DNA from: Azorinus chamasolen
Lineage: Eukaryota; Mollusca; Bivalvia; Cardiida; Solecurtidae
NCBI GenBank assembly: GCA_963576725.1
Contig: OY755241.1
Span: 56,358,484-56,422,483, forward strand
Length of the DNA stretch: 64,000 nt
Direction of reading: 5' to 3'
Part shown: piece by piece, positions 22,330 through 33,478 of the stretch
Layout of the letters: each line of letters begins with the position of its first letter
Numbering within the stretch: the stretch's first letter is position 1
Made by a program: the position numbers and the translations under genes
Notes under the pieces: generated by a model
Databases searched by the model: none
Seen by the model: only the letters and a program-made list of their open reading frames with translations
What the model was told of the DNA's origin: nothing

Positions 22330-22860
22330 TAAGATTTTACAAAGATTCTATTTCATAGAACCATGTGACAAAACATAACTATATACTATGTATATGGCAA
22401 CAGTAAATTAACAATGTCTAGTTGTATAGAAATTATAATTAATGATAGTAAATTACCAGCAAATGTTTTATACGCATATACACTGAAGCAATTTTACCTT
22501 ATACTATAAAGAACGAAAGGCTTAAACGATATAAACAGGACAAATGTACATAACTTGTGCTTTCATTATTTATATGCTTATAATTGTCAGGGATGACCAA
22601 AATTTAAATGCATATTTTTTCTGATCACATTTAAAAAACTGACAGTTGCATATTGTCTAGTTATTTAATATTTAAGATATAACATAGAAATTTTAGATTT
22701 CTTCGGACTGAAAGTAGACTATAACTAGGTTATGTACTTTTTTTTACTTCGCTTAAGATACAAACTACTGTCACACCCACACTCGGTCCCATGTTACTAT
22801 ATTCATGTAAACCTGAATGACACTTTTCATTTGCTTTACGCGTTTAATCCTGCACCTAAT
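22330..22860. other. Unassigned AT-rich DNA
   Basis: No gene or repeat that I can support. Confidence 0.5.
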
Positions 22861-22867
22861 TACTCAT

Positions 22868-23085
22868 ATCGACGCCTTTTAACGCCTCTGTAAACGTCAC
22901 TTTTTAAAACAATTGTGACAAATAGAGCATTTGCTCCATATGAGCAAATGCCCTATTTATCACAATGGTTTCAAAATTACACAATTCTAATATTTTCCTT
23001 TTCTCTAGTTAATGCTCCTTTTCGGGTGGATTTATTCAAAGAGGTTTGATCTAAAAATAGCCTATGAGGTAATTACTTTCTACAG
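22868..23085 (-). mobile_element. H5 hairpin MITE, worn ends
   Basis: H5 hairpin at about 22,905-22,972 (GACAAATAGAGCATTTGCTC facing its complement), followed by TTTTCCTTTTCTCTAGTTAA, GCTCCTTTTCGGGTGGATTT and AAATAGCCTATGAGGTAAT. Left end GACGCCTTTTAACGCCTCTG. Both TTAA tips have drifted. Confidence 0.65.
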
Positions 23086-23282
23086 TTTCCGCCATGGCCA
23101 AAGATATCCCGCGTTTACGCGCCAACATAAAAATAATGTAATCAACACTCAAGCTGTCATTATTTCTAGACAGATGGCAGCTTATCCATTTCCCCGTTGA
23201 ATATTCATGTAAGAGATAATGCCATCATGCATATTTGATAGCCGTAATATGTTTATAATAATAAGTTACACAGTTTTCATGT

Positions 23283-23920
23283 TACCTAATGTGGAATATA
23301 CATTGTCAGTAAATTCAATATGGGACGAGAGCAACGTCCATATTAGGTAACCTGAACACCGTGTAACGTTTTTATCCTACCGAATACCTTTTAATTTTTG
23401 ACGAAATATATTCAAGGTAACCTGAACACTGTGTAACGGTTTTTATCCTACCGAATACCTTTTAATTTAGACGAAATATATTTAAGGTAACCTGAACACT
23501 GTGTAACGTACATGTATTACCCTACCGAATACCTTTAATTTTGACGAAATATATTAGGCTATATTCAAGGTAACCTGAACACAGTTTAACGTTTTTATCC
23601 TACCGAATACCTTTTATTTTTGACGAGATGTATTTAAGGTAACCTGAACACTGTGTACCGTTTTTATCCTACCGAATACCTTTTATTTTTGACGAGATGT
23701 ATTTAAGGTAACCTGAACACTGTGTAATGTTTTATCCTACCGAATACCTTTTATTTTTGACGAGATATATTTAAGGTAACCTGAACACTGTGTAACGTTT
23801 TATCCTACCGAATAGCTTTTATTTTTGACGAGATATATTTAAGGTAACCTGAACACTGTGTAACGTTTTATCCTACCGAATACCTTTTATTTTTGACGAT
23901 ATACATTGTACATTTAAAAG
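23283..23920 (+). repeat. ~70-bp minisatellite, about eight units, with hairpin leader
   Basis: The unit starting AAGGTAACCTGAACACTGTG and including CCTACCGAATACCTTTTA and TTTTGACGAGATATATTT repeats with a period of about 69-71 bp from 23,346. The leader TACCTAATGTGGAATATACA faces GTCCATATTAGGTA. Inverted pieces of the same unit lie at 24,905-25,030. The layout resembles bivalve Helitron-like non-autonomous elements with core repeats, but no diagnostic ends are seen. Confidence 0.8.
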
Positions 23921-24900
23921 TATACGTGCACAAATTAATTTTCAATAGGATCTTTATGCACATTTTCTGCATAAGTTCTTCATACATTCCCTAGTGCCAT
24001 GGTCAAACGAAAACTATAGGTTACTATACTTTCTTTTTGTCAATGGGAACTTGAAATCTATACTGTAGCCCTCCTCAACATACATTTTTGGCCTTCTTAA
24101 ATAATATATGTAAGGTTAAAATATAAGCATTCAAATGTTAACAAGCTTTACTTATGTTTGTACCCATTCACATGTCTATAATAACAAAATGACACAAATA
24201 ATCCTTATAACAGTTAAAAAGTGATAAAATTATTAACAAACAATACGCAAAATGTATAGTTTGTTACCTAAAAAATACAAAGTTTTCTTTTTCTTTTCTT
24301 TTTTGCTCAAATTCAATTAAAAACTCTTTCTAACAAAATCTAGCAATAAGAAATTGATCAAACTTCACAGAATAAATGTTTTATGTGTGATTAATCAGAA
24401 AATGGTAAATAGGGCATATGTCATCATGATTTCTTGAAAAATATATGCCCTTTTATGCACATACTGTAATACTAGACTAAATGAGCAGTCGGCTTGTGCA
24501 GCTTAATGTACAACAAAAGGACTATAGTTAAGTCTATAAACATGTATTTATCCTTTGCATAAGCCACACCAAAGTAAGGTACCTGACACCAAATGTACAC
24601 AATTATTCACAAACAGTGACTCTAGAACAAATCCAACTGAACCATCATTCTGTTCTGCGACGAAATAAGAAATGCAGTTCCCTATGGTATTTCAGATTGT
24701 TTTCAAAATCTAAACATTTTCTTATATACACAAACAAACTACATTATTTCGAATAACAAAATCTATTCTTTCAAGTTGGAATACTCATGAGACTCATTTC
24801 AGATAGTACATGTATTCTTATTTCTAGTCAAACTTTTTTGGTTTGGAAACAAATCATAATAAGCTCCCGAAAGGTGGCGCATGAATTGGGCGCGTATACC
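23921..24900. other. Unassigned AT-rich DNA between the minisatellite halves
   Basis: Nearly 1 kb without a supportable gene. It lies between the direct minisatellite and its inverted fragments and may be the body of one large element. Confidence 0.4.
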
Positions 24901-25185
24901 TTTAAATCTATTTCGTCAAAAATAAAAGATATTCGGTAGGATAAAACGTTACACAGCGTTCAGGCTATTTCATCAACAATAAAAGGTAGTCGGTAGGATA
25001 AAAACGTTACATAGTGTTCAGGTTACATTACATGGAATATACACTGCCAGTAAAATCCATTTAGGACTCGAGTTTTGCTAGCTTTGACTCGAGCAGTTTT
25101 CAGGCTACCTAATATGGAATATACACGGCCAGTAAGGCCGTGTATATTCCATATTAGGTAACCTGAAAACTGTGTAATGAATAAT
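24901..25185 (-). repeat. Inverted minisatellite units and 23-bp-stem hairpin
   Basis: Two units of the 23.3-kb minisatellite in reverse orientation (TCGGTAGGATAAAACGTTACA). Then a near-perfect hairpin at 25,106-25,158: CCTAATATGGAATATACACG facing its complement across a loop of a few bases, followed by GTAACCTGAAAACTGTGTAA. Confidence 0.75.
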
Positions 25186-25478
25186 GCACACAGGATATTT
25201 TGGTATTTGTAGAAACTGCTGCGTCAAATCAGTTATAATTTCATTTGTAGAAACTGTTGCGTCAAATCAGTTATAATTTCATAAGCAAAGAGAGCAGATG
25301 ACTCCTACCTGATCTGGATCTACTCTGTTTTCAAAGGCGTGAAAAAGCGTTTATATGAGGGTAAGGATGAATGCTGGACGACGACCATGTTCCTCTACAA
25401 CTGCTCTAGGTTTTTACTCTGTATTTAGCAACAACCTGCCTGAAGTTCTCATTTTTCAGCACTAAAAGTTCGTATTCA

Positions 25479-25728
25479 TTAACCATTCGCTTGCTTTTCA
25501 CGTCAATATACCTACCTGTAAATAGTGAAGACCCAGATTGGACAGCTCCTGCGGGAGCTGTCTCATCAGGGTCTGCACTATTTACAAGTTGATTGTGCAA
25601 CCATTGCACTCCACAGCAGTGACTGCACATCGAAATACTCGTACACAGTTAAGATACATGTAATTAAACAATAGGGCATGGGTAAAGAAGGAGAAATGTA
25701 TTTTAAAATTCAGCAAGAGAAGGGTTAA
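25479..25728 (+). mobile_element. H4 hairpin MITE, TTAA-bounded
   Basis: TTAA at both tips; left end CCATTCGCTTGC, right end GCAAGAGAAGGG. The hairpin reads GTAAATAGTGAAGACCCAGA...GGACAGCTCCTGCGG and its complement, with the conserved A-A mismatch. Sister copies flank the TRIM-like gene at 50,439-50,694 and about 52,733-52,976. Confidence 0.85.
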
Positions 25729-25824
25729 TAAGATTTTACTGTAGCTGGTATTTGGATTCTATGTAATGATTTTTAATCATTTGATTGGTGCATGTTCAAA
25801 GTAGAATAGACCGTTGTTGTTTAA

Positions 25825-26035
25825 CTCATTCCCTCTTAGACTAATTTTAGACCCAACCTCTTTAGATAAATGTACCGAAAAGGAGCATTTATCAGAGAAA
25901 AGGAAAAGTTTAGAATTGCCATTTTGAAACTATTGTGATAAATAGAGCATTTGCTCCATAGGAGCAAATGCTCTATTTATCGCAATGGTTTCGAAATGTG
26001 ACTTTAACAGATGCGCAAAAAATCGTCACTAGGAT
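25825..26035 (+). mobile_element. H5 hairpin MITE, right end worn
   Basis: Starts TTAACTCATTCCCTC, carries CCAACCTCTTTAGATAAAT and GAAAAGGAGCATTTATCAGA, then the H5 hairpin (25,920-25,990). It ends in degenerate GTCACTAGGATG. Confidence 0.7.
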
Positions 26036-26553
26036 GAAATATAATCTATTCAGTATCAAATAGTATAATATGCAAAATAATTTAATTTCTAACAGTGTAG
26101 ACCCGGATCAGAGGACTCGGATAGAAGCCGTATAATCATTTTGCTAATTACATAAAACTCATTTCTCACATGCATGGATCAAACTTCGGCAAACAGTCTC
26201 ATGTTATTGCATGTGTAATGAAATAACTTTATACACACATAAAACGTCGATTGTGCAGTAAACTGTCGAAAAGTATATAAAGTTAAATTTTGAAAACATA
26301 GCAATTATCGTCTGCAAAAATGTCGTCTGCTTTAGTTTTAGAAGTACAATGTAAGTTTTCCTCTAAATCATTTCAAAGTCAATGACAGGTTATTTCAACT
26401 ACTGTACATGCAGTTTGGAAGCTGATTGAACGCCGATATATTCATAATTTCATCTGTATCCAAACCATTTGCATTTAGTGTATGGCTAAAATGCATGCGT
26501 ATATCCATGCAAATGCAGAGGGCATACTATGTGCAACGGAAGTCATAGTTATT

Positions 26554-26793
26554 TTAACCCTTTCTTTCTTATAACCGCATTTTAACGCATATGCAAACAT
26601 AGAAGATCCAGATCAGACGGCTCCTATAGGAGCCGTTTGATCAGGGTCTGCTCTGTTTGCCTATGGAATTCGAAAGATCTATTCCTTTACTTTCTAAAAT
26701 GGCTACACTATTCCAGCTTCCATGTTTAATTATAATCATTTTGCCCATGAATATTCAGTAGGTATTGAAATTTGAAATAAGCATAGAACAGGA
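26554..26793 (+). mobile_element. H1 hairpin MITE, right tip truncated
   Basis: Starts TTAACCCTTTC (26,554). The hairpin at 26,595-26,660 is CCAGATCAGACGGCTCCTA and its complement, with the A-A mismatch. Then GGCTACAC, ATATTCAGTAGGTATTGAAA and AAGCATAGAACAGG, where it stops short of the usual GGGTTAA. Confidence 0.8.
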
Positions 26794-26842
26794 TTGTATC
26801 CGTACGATTTTGAAACTTCGACAGAGTTTTTGAAAATACATT

Positions 26843-26907
26843 TCGAGGGCTGGGTGCAACACTATTCTAACTGAAGGATTTAGAATAGTTTTGCACCAAG
26901 CCCTCGA
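26843..26907. repeat. Isolated 28-bp-arm hairpin
   Basis: TCGAGGGCTGGGTGCAACAC...TTCTAA pairs with TTAGAATAG...GCACCAAGCCCTCGA across a loop of about 8 nt, with a few mismatches. Not a member of the H or T families; only one copy here. Confidence 0.8.
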
Positions 26908-26922
26908 TTTATGTCAAGCAAG

Positions 26923-27139
26923 TTAACCTTTAGCCTGCAGAGAAAATTATTGTTTACATAATTTTTCACCTACAAAATTTCCACAATTCAATCTTTAATC
27001 AGTTTGTCTGCGAAAAATTTAATCAAGGCTTCAAAACAGTTTGGATCCTGATGAAACACCGAGATACTCGGCGTCTCATCTGGATCCAAACTGTTTGCAT
27101 AGGTATTCACTCATCCGTCCATAGCAGGCTAAATGTTAA
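26923..27139 (+). mobile_element. H2-subtype hairpin MITE, TTAA-bounded
   Basis: TTAA on both sides; ends CCTTTAGCCTGC and GCAGGCTAAATG. Core CAGTTTGGATCCTGATGAAAC with complement, T-T mismatch kept. This end subtype (TTAACCTTTAGCCTGC) differs from CCCTTTCGCTGCC copies but shares the hairpin. Confidence 0.85.
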
Positions 27140-27179
27140 ACGTTAAATATACATAACAACAATCCATTACCAAATAAAG

Positions 27180-27400
27180 ACAACATTTGGCACATTTTCA
27201 AAACAGAGTAGACCCAGATCAGACGGTTTCTGTAGAAGCTGTCTGATCAGGGTGTTCTCGGGTTGCTTTGGTGATAGATGTGATACTGAACTTCCTATGA
27301 CAACCAAAGTATCCTTGTGAATATGTTATTATAAAACTTTAGATCTTGAGTATTCATGCAGTAATAAATCCTTAAATCATTCTTCATCGGGAAGTGTTAA
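27180..27400 (+). mobile_element. H1-like hairpin fragment
   Basis: CAAAACAGAGTAGACCCAGA...CAGACGG faces CTGTCTGATCAGGGTG (27,205-27,262) with the A-A mismatch. The distal part and ends are not resolved. Confidence 0.55.
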
Positions 27401-28351
27401 GATGAACGATGGGTTTGACAAAACGCAAATCCCGATCAGACAGTTGGCTCTAATGTAAGTGTTGTTATAGGCCAACACGATTTGTCAAATGTTACACTGC
27501 CCATTCCCCCCCACCCCCGACTCACCTTTTTGCAGAGCTTTCCCCGAGATACGAGCGTATTATTTGTGGTCCAGTTTTCTTACTGCATACACCCAGTCTC
27601 GAAATACCGGTATGCATAACTTTGCATGGTACATGTGTTTGTGACAATCGTGTCAGCTCGGCAATCATCGGAGAATAAGCGGAAATCAATTTATGATTAA
27701 CGTGTTTTTGACACGGTGTATAGGTTTTTTGGTCATAGAGGAAGTCCCCACAATGAACGAATACGTAGTTTGAGAAATATTGTAAAACTTGGTATGTGTT
27801 CTGCTCATTCATTATTATGAACATTGTCAATTTGAACTTGTATCGAAAAAGTCCCATGTGTTACAAAATAAACCAATATTATATGGAACGCCATTCTGCC
27901 ATGCTATTAGCTAAATACTAAATGCGAATTGCTAAATACAAAATGCGAAATGCTTTTTTGCCAACAGTGTAAAATGCTAGGGAAAGAACCGGAATGTTCC
28001 AAATGATGTAATTAAGTGGTCGTTGTATCTACTAAAATCAATAAAACAATAATTCAGTAGGGGTGTTTTATTTCTCTCACACAATTAAGATCTTTTTCAG
28101 CATATATTACAAACACACTATTCATTTATGTAATCATCAAACATAAAATTCTACCCCCCTCCCCCCTTAAAAAAAATGTCTAAACCCCCCATCTGAAATC
28201 CTGGATCCGCACCTGGATCAGGCCCTTGGTCTACTCTGTATGTAGATGCGTGATAATGCGTTTATATGAGGGAAAGGGTTAACTATTGTGCTGAAATGTT
28301 CTTCTTAACCATTTGAAGAGCCGTCGGATCAGGATCTGCTCTATTTACTTA

Positions 28352-28579
28352 TTAACCCTTTCCCTTATATTGACGACTTTTGACGACTCTGTAAAAGTCA
28401 CTTTGTGAAACCATTGTGATAAATAGAGCATTTGCTCCTATAGGAGCAAATGCTCTATTTATCACATTGGTTTCAACTACAACATTCTAAAACTTTCCTT
28501 TTCTCTTATTAATGCTCCTTTTCGGTAGATCTATTCAAAGATCTTGTATCTAAAATTATCATATGAGGTAATGGGTTAA
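28352..28579 (-). mobile_element. H5 hairpin MITE, TTAA-bounded
   Basis: TTAA at 28,352-28,355 and 28,576-28,579. The perfect hairpin (about 28,408-28,472) has GATAAATAGAGCATTTGCTC arms around CTATAG. Left end CCCTTTCCC, right end TAATGGG. The homologous copy in arm B (57,459-57,668) has lost the hairpin centre. Confidence 0.88.
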
Positions 28580-29104
28580 CATAGATTCTGCCATGACCAA
28601 GAACTCCTGCGTTCATGGCTCATTATAAAAAAATATTTTATTATATCCATGACGTCATTATTTTTTAACGAATATTCACGGAGTAAAGGGTTTATAGAAC
28701 AGCTTCTCGTTCTCTCAGTCTGTGTTTTACTTCTTCTGGTTATTCTCCTTAGAAATCCATTTTCTTCAGACAGACAGTGCAAATTCCCAGTCAATTTTAT
28801 CAAAATGCTCTTTCTCGCGATAATATTTTTATCCATGGTCATTAATCAAATCGTATGATTTCTTAAGACATTTCTGAGGAAATTCAGATAACGTCTGTGA
28901 GACTGCCTATGATTCATGAATAGAACACTGTAAAAGACACATAGAGTTATTTATCTATTAAGCGATGTTGACGCGTCTGTCTCCTAAACGCTTCCTTCTA
29001 TTGTCATCAAACGATTAAAGATTTCGTTGTCACATTACTGCTGTCTGCTAAACGTCTAGTACACTTCCAATTTTCATTGTTGAATGTTCGTCCCTTTATC
29101 GTTT

Positions 29105-30965
29105 GATAAGCATGATCAAAGAAGTATTCACAGTCACATGATCACAGGAATATGGTCACAGTAAAACTCACAATGTCACTCACAGTAACACTCACAATAA
29201 CACTCACAGTAATACCCACAGTAACGTAACTACAGTAACATGATTACAGTAACATGATCACAGTATAACTCACAATAACATGGTCATAGTAACACTCACA
29301 ATATCACTCACAGTAACACTCACAATAACACTTACAGTAACACTTACAATAACATGGTCATAGTAACACTCACAATAACACCCACAGTAACACTCAAAAT
29401 AACACTCACAGTAACACTCACAATATCACTCACAGTAACACTCACAATAACATTCACAGTCACACTCACAGTAACATGTTCACAGTAACACTCACAGTAA
29501 ACACTCACAATAACATGTTGATAGTAACAATTAACATTCACAGTAACATTCACATTAACACGTTGACAGTAACGTTCACAGTAACACTGTATTAAAACAC
29601 TCACAGTAACACTCACAGTTACATGATGACAATAACACTCACAACACTCACAACAAAACTCACAACAACACTCACAGTAACATGTTGACAGTAACACTCA
29701 CAATAACATTCACAGTAACACTCACAGTAACATGTTCACAGTAACACCCACAATAACATTCACAGTAACACTCACAGTAACATGTTCACAGTAACACTTA
29801 CAGTAACAGGCACAATAAACACTCACAATAACATGTTGATAGTAACGTTCACAGTTACACTCACAGTAACACTCACAATAACATGCTGATAGTAACATTC
29901 ACAGTAACACTCACAGTAACATTTTGATAGTAAGATTCACAGTAACACCCACAGTAACATGTTGATAGTAAGATTCACAGTAACACCCACAGTAACACTC
30001 AAAATAACACTCACAGTAACACTCACAATATCACTCACAGTAACACTCACAATAACATTCACAGTAACACTCACAGTAACACTCACAGTAAACACTCACA
30101 ATAACATGTTGATAGTAACAATTAACATTCACAGTAACATTCACATTAACACGTTGACAGTAACGTTCACAGTAACACTGTGTTAAAACACTCACAGTTA
30201 CATGATGACAATAACACTCACAACACTCACAACAAAACTCACAACAACACTCACAGTAACATGTTGACAGTAACACTCACAATAACATTCACAGTAACAC
30301 TCACAGTAACATGTTCACAGTAACACTTACAGTAACAGTCAGAATATACACTCAGAATAACATGTTGATAGTAACGTTCAAAGTAACACTCACAGTAACA
30401 TGTTGACAGTAACACCCACAATAACATTCACAGTAACACTCACAGTAACATGTTCGCAGTAACACTTACAGTAACAGGCACAATAAACACTCACAATAAC
30501 ATGTTGATAGTAACGTTCACAGTTACACTCACAGTAACACTCACAATAACATTTTGATAGTAACATTCACAGTAACACTCACAATAACATTTTGATAGTA
30601 ACATTCACAGTAACACTCACAATAACATTTTGATAGTAAGATTCACAGTAACACCCACAGTAACACTCACAATAACACTCAGATTAACATGTTGACAGTT
30701 ACAGCTCCTGTAACACTCACAATATCACTCACAGTAGCATGTTGACATTAACACGCCCATTAACATCATTACAATAACACACCCAGTAACACTCACGATA
30801 ACACTAACCGTAACATGATCACAGTAGCACTCACAGTAACATGATCACCGTAAGTGTTACACTCACAGTAACATGATGATAGTAATAATCACAGTAACAT
30901 GATTACAATGACATTCACAGTAACATGATTACAATGACATTCAGAGTAACATGATCACAGTAACA
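29105..30965 (+). repeat. Degenerate satellite of CACTCACAGTAACA-type units
   Basis: About 1.9 kb of short, imperfect units mixing CACTCACAGTAACA, CTCACAATAACATG, TTGATAGTAACA and TTCACAGTAACA. Some 200-400 bp blocks repeat almost exactly (for example around 29,395-29,700 and 30,000-30,270), showing higher-order duplication. Open frames giving Cys/Val-rich products are simple-sequence artefacts. The same satellite appears reversed at 54,950-56,925. Confidence 0.92.
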
Positions 30966-31320
30966 ACTATTTTGGAGTCTGCTTACCCGCCGATTTACTC
31001 CTCTGACGTTTTCAGAGCAGTTCACATATTCGCACATGGTAGCCAGAGTTAGCACATACATGTACTATTAACTTAATATCTGGTAGTGAATTGTCGATTA
31101 TCCGAAACGTATGCTAACAGGGTTTCAACTAGAGTTATCTCCCTTTCATGACACTCTCATGATTATTATTCATTATTTAGTGCTTGTAATGACATGCACG
31201 CATAATGTGCTGGACAACACAGACACTGTAAATTCAGATCTATATTATTCCATAAGCAAACAGAGCAGTTCCTGGTAGGAGCTGTCTGCGTCACCTTTGT
31301 CCTGCACAAACTATTACCTT

Positions 31321-31557
31321 TTAACCCTTTCACCGCCACAGTCGCATAAATGCACCACGACAAATATTGCAGTCCCAGATCAGACGCCGCCTTTTCAAGG
31401 CGGCGTCTGATCAGGGACTTCACTATTTGTCTCAATCTCTATTTCTATATATGTGCTTTATTCCTTTGAAATTTGCATTTAATTATCTCATTTCCTTATT
31501 TTAACTGATTTAACAAACTTGGATTGCAGACGACAATTAGGGCGCCGAAAGGGTTAA
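31321..31557 (+). mobile_element. H3 hairpin MITE, TTAA-bounded
   Basis: TTAA at both tips; ends CCCTTTCACCGCC and GGCGCCGAAAGGG. Hairpin: CAGTCCCAGATCAGACGCCG, CCTTTTCAAGG centre, and the complement with the A-A mismatch. Body shared with 33,949-34,194 and 35,749-35,996. Confidence 0.9.
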
Positions 31558-31631
31558 AAACAATCTAGGATTACACAGTTTCCCTGCTCGTATTAAGAAG
31601 ACTATACTGTGTAAAGCTGTTTTGCTTATTA

Positions 31632-31855
31632 ACCCATAGCCCGCTAGACACAGCTATAGTTGCATTTGCGAACAGTGTAGACCCATACGAGTCTGCACTG
31701 TTCGTCATGGAAAATCCATGCCTGCATGCTCTATGCTTTTGCCTGGGAAAATCATTTGAACATATCCTGTATAGTTATGTAAAGATGTGCCTAATTAATA
31801 TTTAAAGAGAACAGAGTGATAAAATATATGTGGCAGGCTAAGGGTGAACCCCTCG
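31632..31855 (+). mobile_element. H2-subtype MITE, worn
   Basis: TTAACCCATAGCCCGCTAG at the left and GTGGCAGGCTAAGGG at the right. A shortened hairpin GCGAACAGTGTAGACC...GAGTCTGCACTGTTCG lies at 31,666-31,711. Confidence 0.6.
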
Positions 31856-31909
31856 CCTCTCTATCAGCGACCTGACTCGCATTCGAAACCAGCTTGGATC
31901 CAGATTAGA

Positions 31910-32121
31910 TGTACAATGAAGCCTCGATAAGTCGAATTCTTAATAAAGAAGATGTGAACTCCTTTTAGGTAGGTGGATGCTTAATGCAGAGTGGAAGCCG
32001 TACAGAAAGCTCCCAGAGGAGCTTTCTACACGACTTGCACGCTGCATTAAGCTGCCACCTGTCTAGAAAAAAGCGATAATGATGTTATTTTTATTTTCGA
32101 ATTAGCGTGGTTTAAGTGTAT
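31910..32121 (+). mobile_element. T2 hairpin MITE carrying an empty TTAA site
   Basis: Left end TACAATGAAGCCTCGATAAG; hairpin GGTGGATGCTTAATGCAGAG ... CAGAAAGCTCCCAGAGGAGC and complement (31,970-32,066); right end near TTCGAATTAGCGTGG. The TTAA at 31,940-31,943 is the unoccupied counterpart of the site holding an H2 element at 54,128-54,321. Confidence 0.75.
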
Positions 32122-32132
32122 GTAACAACTAA

Positions 32133-32588
32133 TAAACACCGAACCGCAAAAAACCGCAACGTTTGGGGAAACACATATAATTCGATAAATAAATAAACAG
32201 TTCAAATGATGAATAAACACGCGTGGCAGCATGTCAACCACCAACAAACAGCGTTCAACAGTTACGTCAGGCTCTTATCCAAGGGTGGGACAATATTCCT
32301 CAGAACGATATTGCGAATGTAATTGGCTTCATGAGACGTAGATGCGTTGATCCAGGGCCAATAGAGGATACACGAGATATTGACAATGTGTGAAAATTGA
32401 CCTTGTGGGTAATGAACTTTGACATTATGAAATCGGGGTTATTTATTGATATAGTTTAATGAAATTTACAGTGTGTAGATAATGTTCCAATGAAATGAAA
32501 TAAAACCGTTATTCATCATTTGAACTATTTATTTTCGAATTATATGTGTTTTCTCAAACTATGCGTTTATTTTGCGGTTCGGTGTATT
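32133..32588 (+). mobile_element. Tc1/IS630-like transposon remnant with ~85-bp TIRs
   Basis: AAACACCGAACCGCAAAAAA ... AGTTCAAATGATGAATAA at the left pairs with TTATTCATCATTTGAACT ... TTTGCGGTTCGGTGTATTT at the right, about 85 bp each. Between them is a short frame (32,232-32,393) whose product resembles the C-terminal end of Tc1-like transposases. Most of the transposase, with its catalytic core, is deleted. Confidence 0.7.
32232..32393 (+). pseudogene. C-terminal remnant of a Tc1-like transposase
   Basis: A 53-codon tail reading VQQLRQALIQGWDNIPQNDI, then a VIGFMRRR region, and ending in TGA. The pattern ALI..W..IPQ..I..LI.SMRRR is typical of the very end of Tc1/IS630 transposases. The DDE catalytic region is absent. 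It lies within inverted repeats, as expected for an internally deleted element. Confidence 0.65.
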
Positions 32589-32599
32589 TACCCTCCCAT

Positions 32600-32822
32600 G
32601 ACCAATTAACCTGTCTTAAATGGCCATCAAAAAGATGTCTTATTATGGGTCTGTAAGACAGGTGGTAGCTTAATGCGGAGCAAAGTAATGCAGAAAGTTC
32701 CTATAGGAGCTTTCTGTATTACTTTTGCCCAGCGATAAGCAACCACCTGCTTTTTAACCCTCATATGTTGAATAAATGAATGGTCTCTTAAGATATTGTT
32801 CTACTGTATAGTGTTTCAGGAA
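32600..32822 (-). mobile_element. T2 hairpin MITE
   Basis: CAGGTGGTAGCTTAATGCGG ... GCAGAAAGTTCCTATAGGAG and the complement to GCAACCACCTGC (32,658-32,752). Flanking ATTAACCTGTCTTAAATGGC and CTTAAGATATTGTTCTACTG ends match the T2 copies at 17.9 and 53.8 kb. Confidence 0.65.
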
Positions 32823-33034
32823 CATGTCGGCAAATTATGCTGGGTCAAACGAGGCGAAACACGTGAAGCATAAATTGATTTCCGCTTATTCTCCGATGAT
32901 TGCCGAGCTGACACGATCGTCACAAATATAATGCAAGATCACTTACGAGGCTGGATGTATGCAGTGAAAAACTGGACCATACATAGTATATCGGGGAAAA
33001 TTCTGCAAAAAAAAGGTGAGTCGAGGGAATGGGC

Positions 33035-33145
33035 ACGCGAACAGAACAGATCCAGATCAGACAGCTCCTATAGGAGCCGTCTGATCTGGGTCTACTCTGT
33101 CTGCATATGCGTGAAAATGTGTTTATACGAAGGAAAGGGTTAAAA
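33035..33145 (-). mobile_element. H1 hairpin fragment with fully paired arms
   Basis: GATCCAGATCAGACAGCTCC faces GCCGTCTGATCTGGGTC. Unlike most H1-H4 copies, the ninth stem position is paired here. It ends with GAAGGAAAGGGTTAA. Confidence 0.65.
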
Positions 33146-33478
33146 TTACCGTGACTTCCCTTGCATACATAGTTTTAGATATGTTACGCTCTCTATATGT
33201 ACTTAGATATACACATGTATGCGTGTATTTTCTGCATTAATATGCCAATTAGCCGTGTACTTTGCAAATAGATTGGATATTATGAGACGATCAGTAATAT
33301 TGGCGTTCAACCAGCTTGCAAATTACATGTCATTGACTTGAAATGATTAGAAAATAAAACGTATTTTGAAAACTGAAGCAGACGACATCTTTGCAGACGA
33401 AAGTTGATATGTTTTCAAGGTTTAACTTCTTCGTATACGTTTTCGAAAGTTTACACCATAATCGACATTTTATTTTTA

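Larger units (their letters stand above)
25740..27770. repeat. Left arm of an inverted pair with 32,840-33,950
   Basis: Patches of this segment reappear reversed downstream: TTTTTAATCATTTGATTGGTG (25,770) against 33,890; the GTGTAGACCCGGATCAGAGG region (26,100) against 33,780; the 26,310-26,470 block against 33,270-33,400; and 27,520-27,720 (TCGGGAAAGCTCTGC-like, CGGCAATCATCGGAGAATAA) against 32,860-33,030. Insertions specific to each arm separate the patches. The pair encloses the 28.0-31.2 kb satellite arm. Confidence 0.55.
28000..31222 (-). repeat. Arm A of a large inverted duplication (partner 54,541-58,018)
   Basis: In order: part of a T1 MITE and a CAGGTGCGGAT-type transposon (28,005-28,216), an H1 remnant, a TTAA-bounded H5 copy (28,352-28,579), a 300-bp repeat (28,580-29,100), the long satellite (29,105-30,965) and an edge repeat ending near 31,222. 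All reappear in reverse at 54,541-58,018 with scattered substitutions and indels. About 23 kb separate the arms. One breakpoint falls inside a hairpin-bearing MITE. Confidence 0.85.

Noticed and set aside
28576..28842. Lys/Arg-rich frame repeated at 57,200-57,400 as a conserved small protein
   Set aside because: The copy at 44.2 kb is frame-broken, and the shared reading reflects recent duplication rather than constraint.
29344..30276. Cys/Val- and Thr-rich open frames in the 29-30 kb satellite
   Set aside because: They follow the short repeat unit in several frames and on both strands; no independent protein signal.
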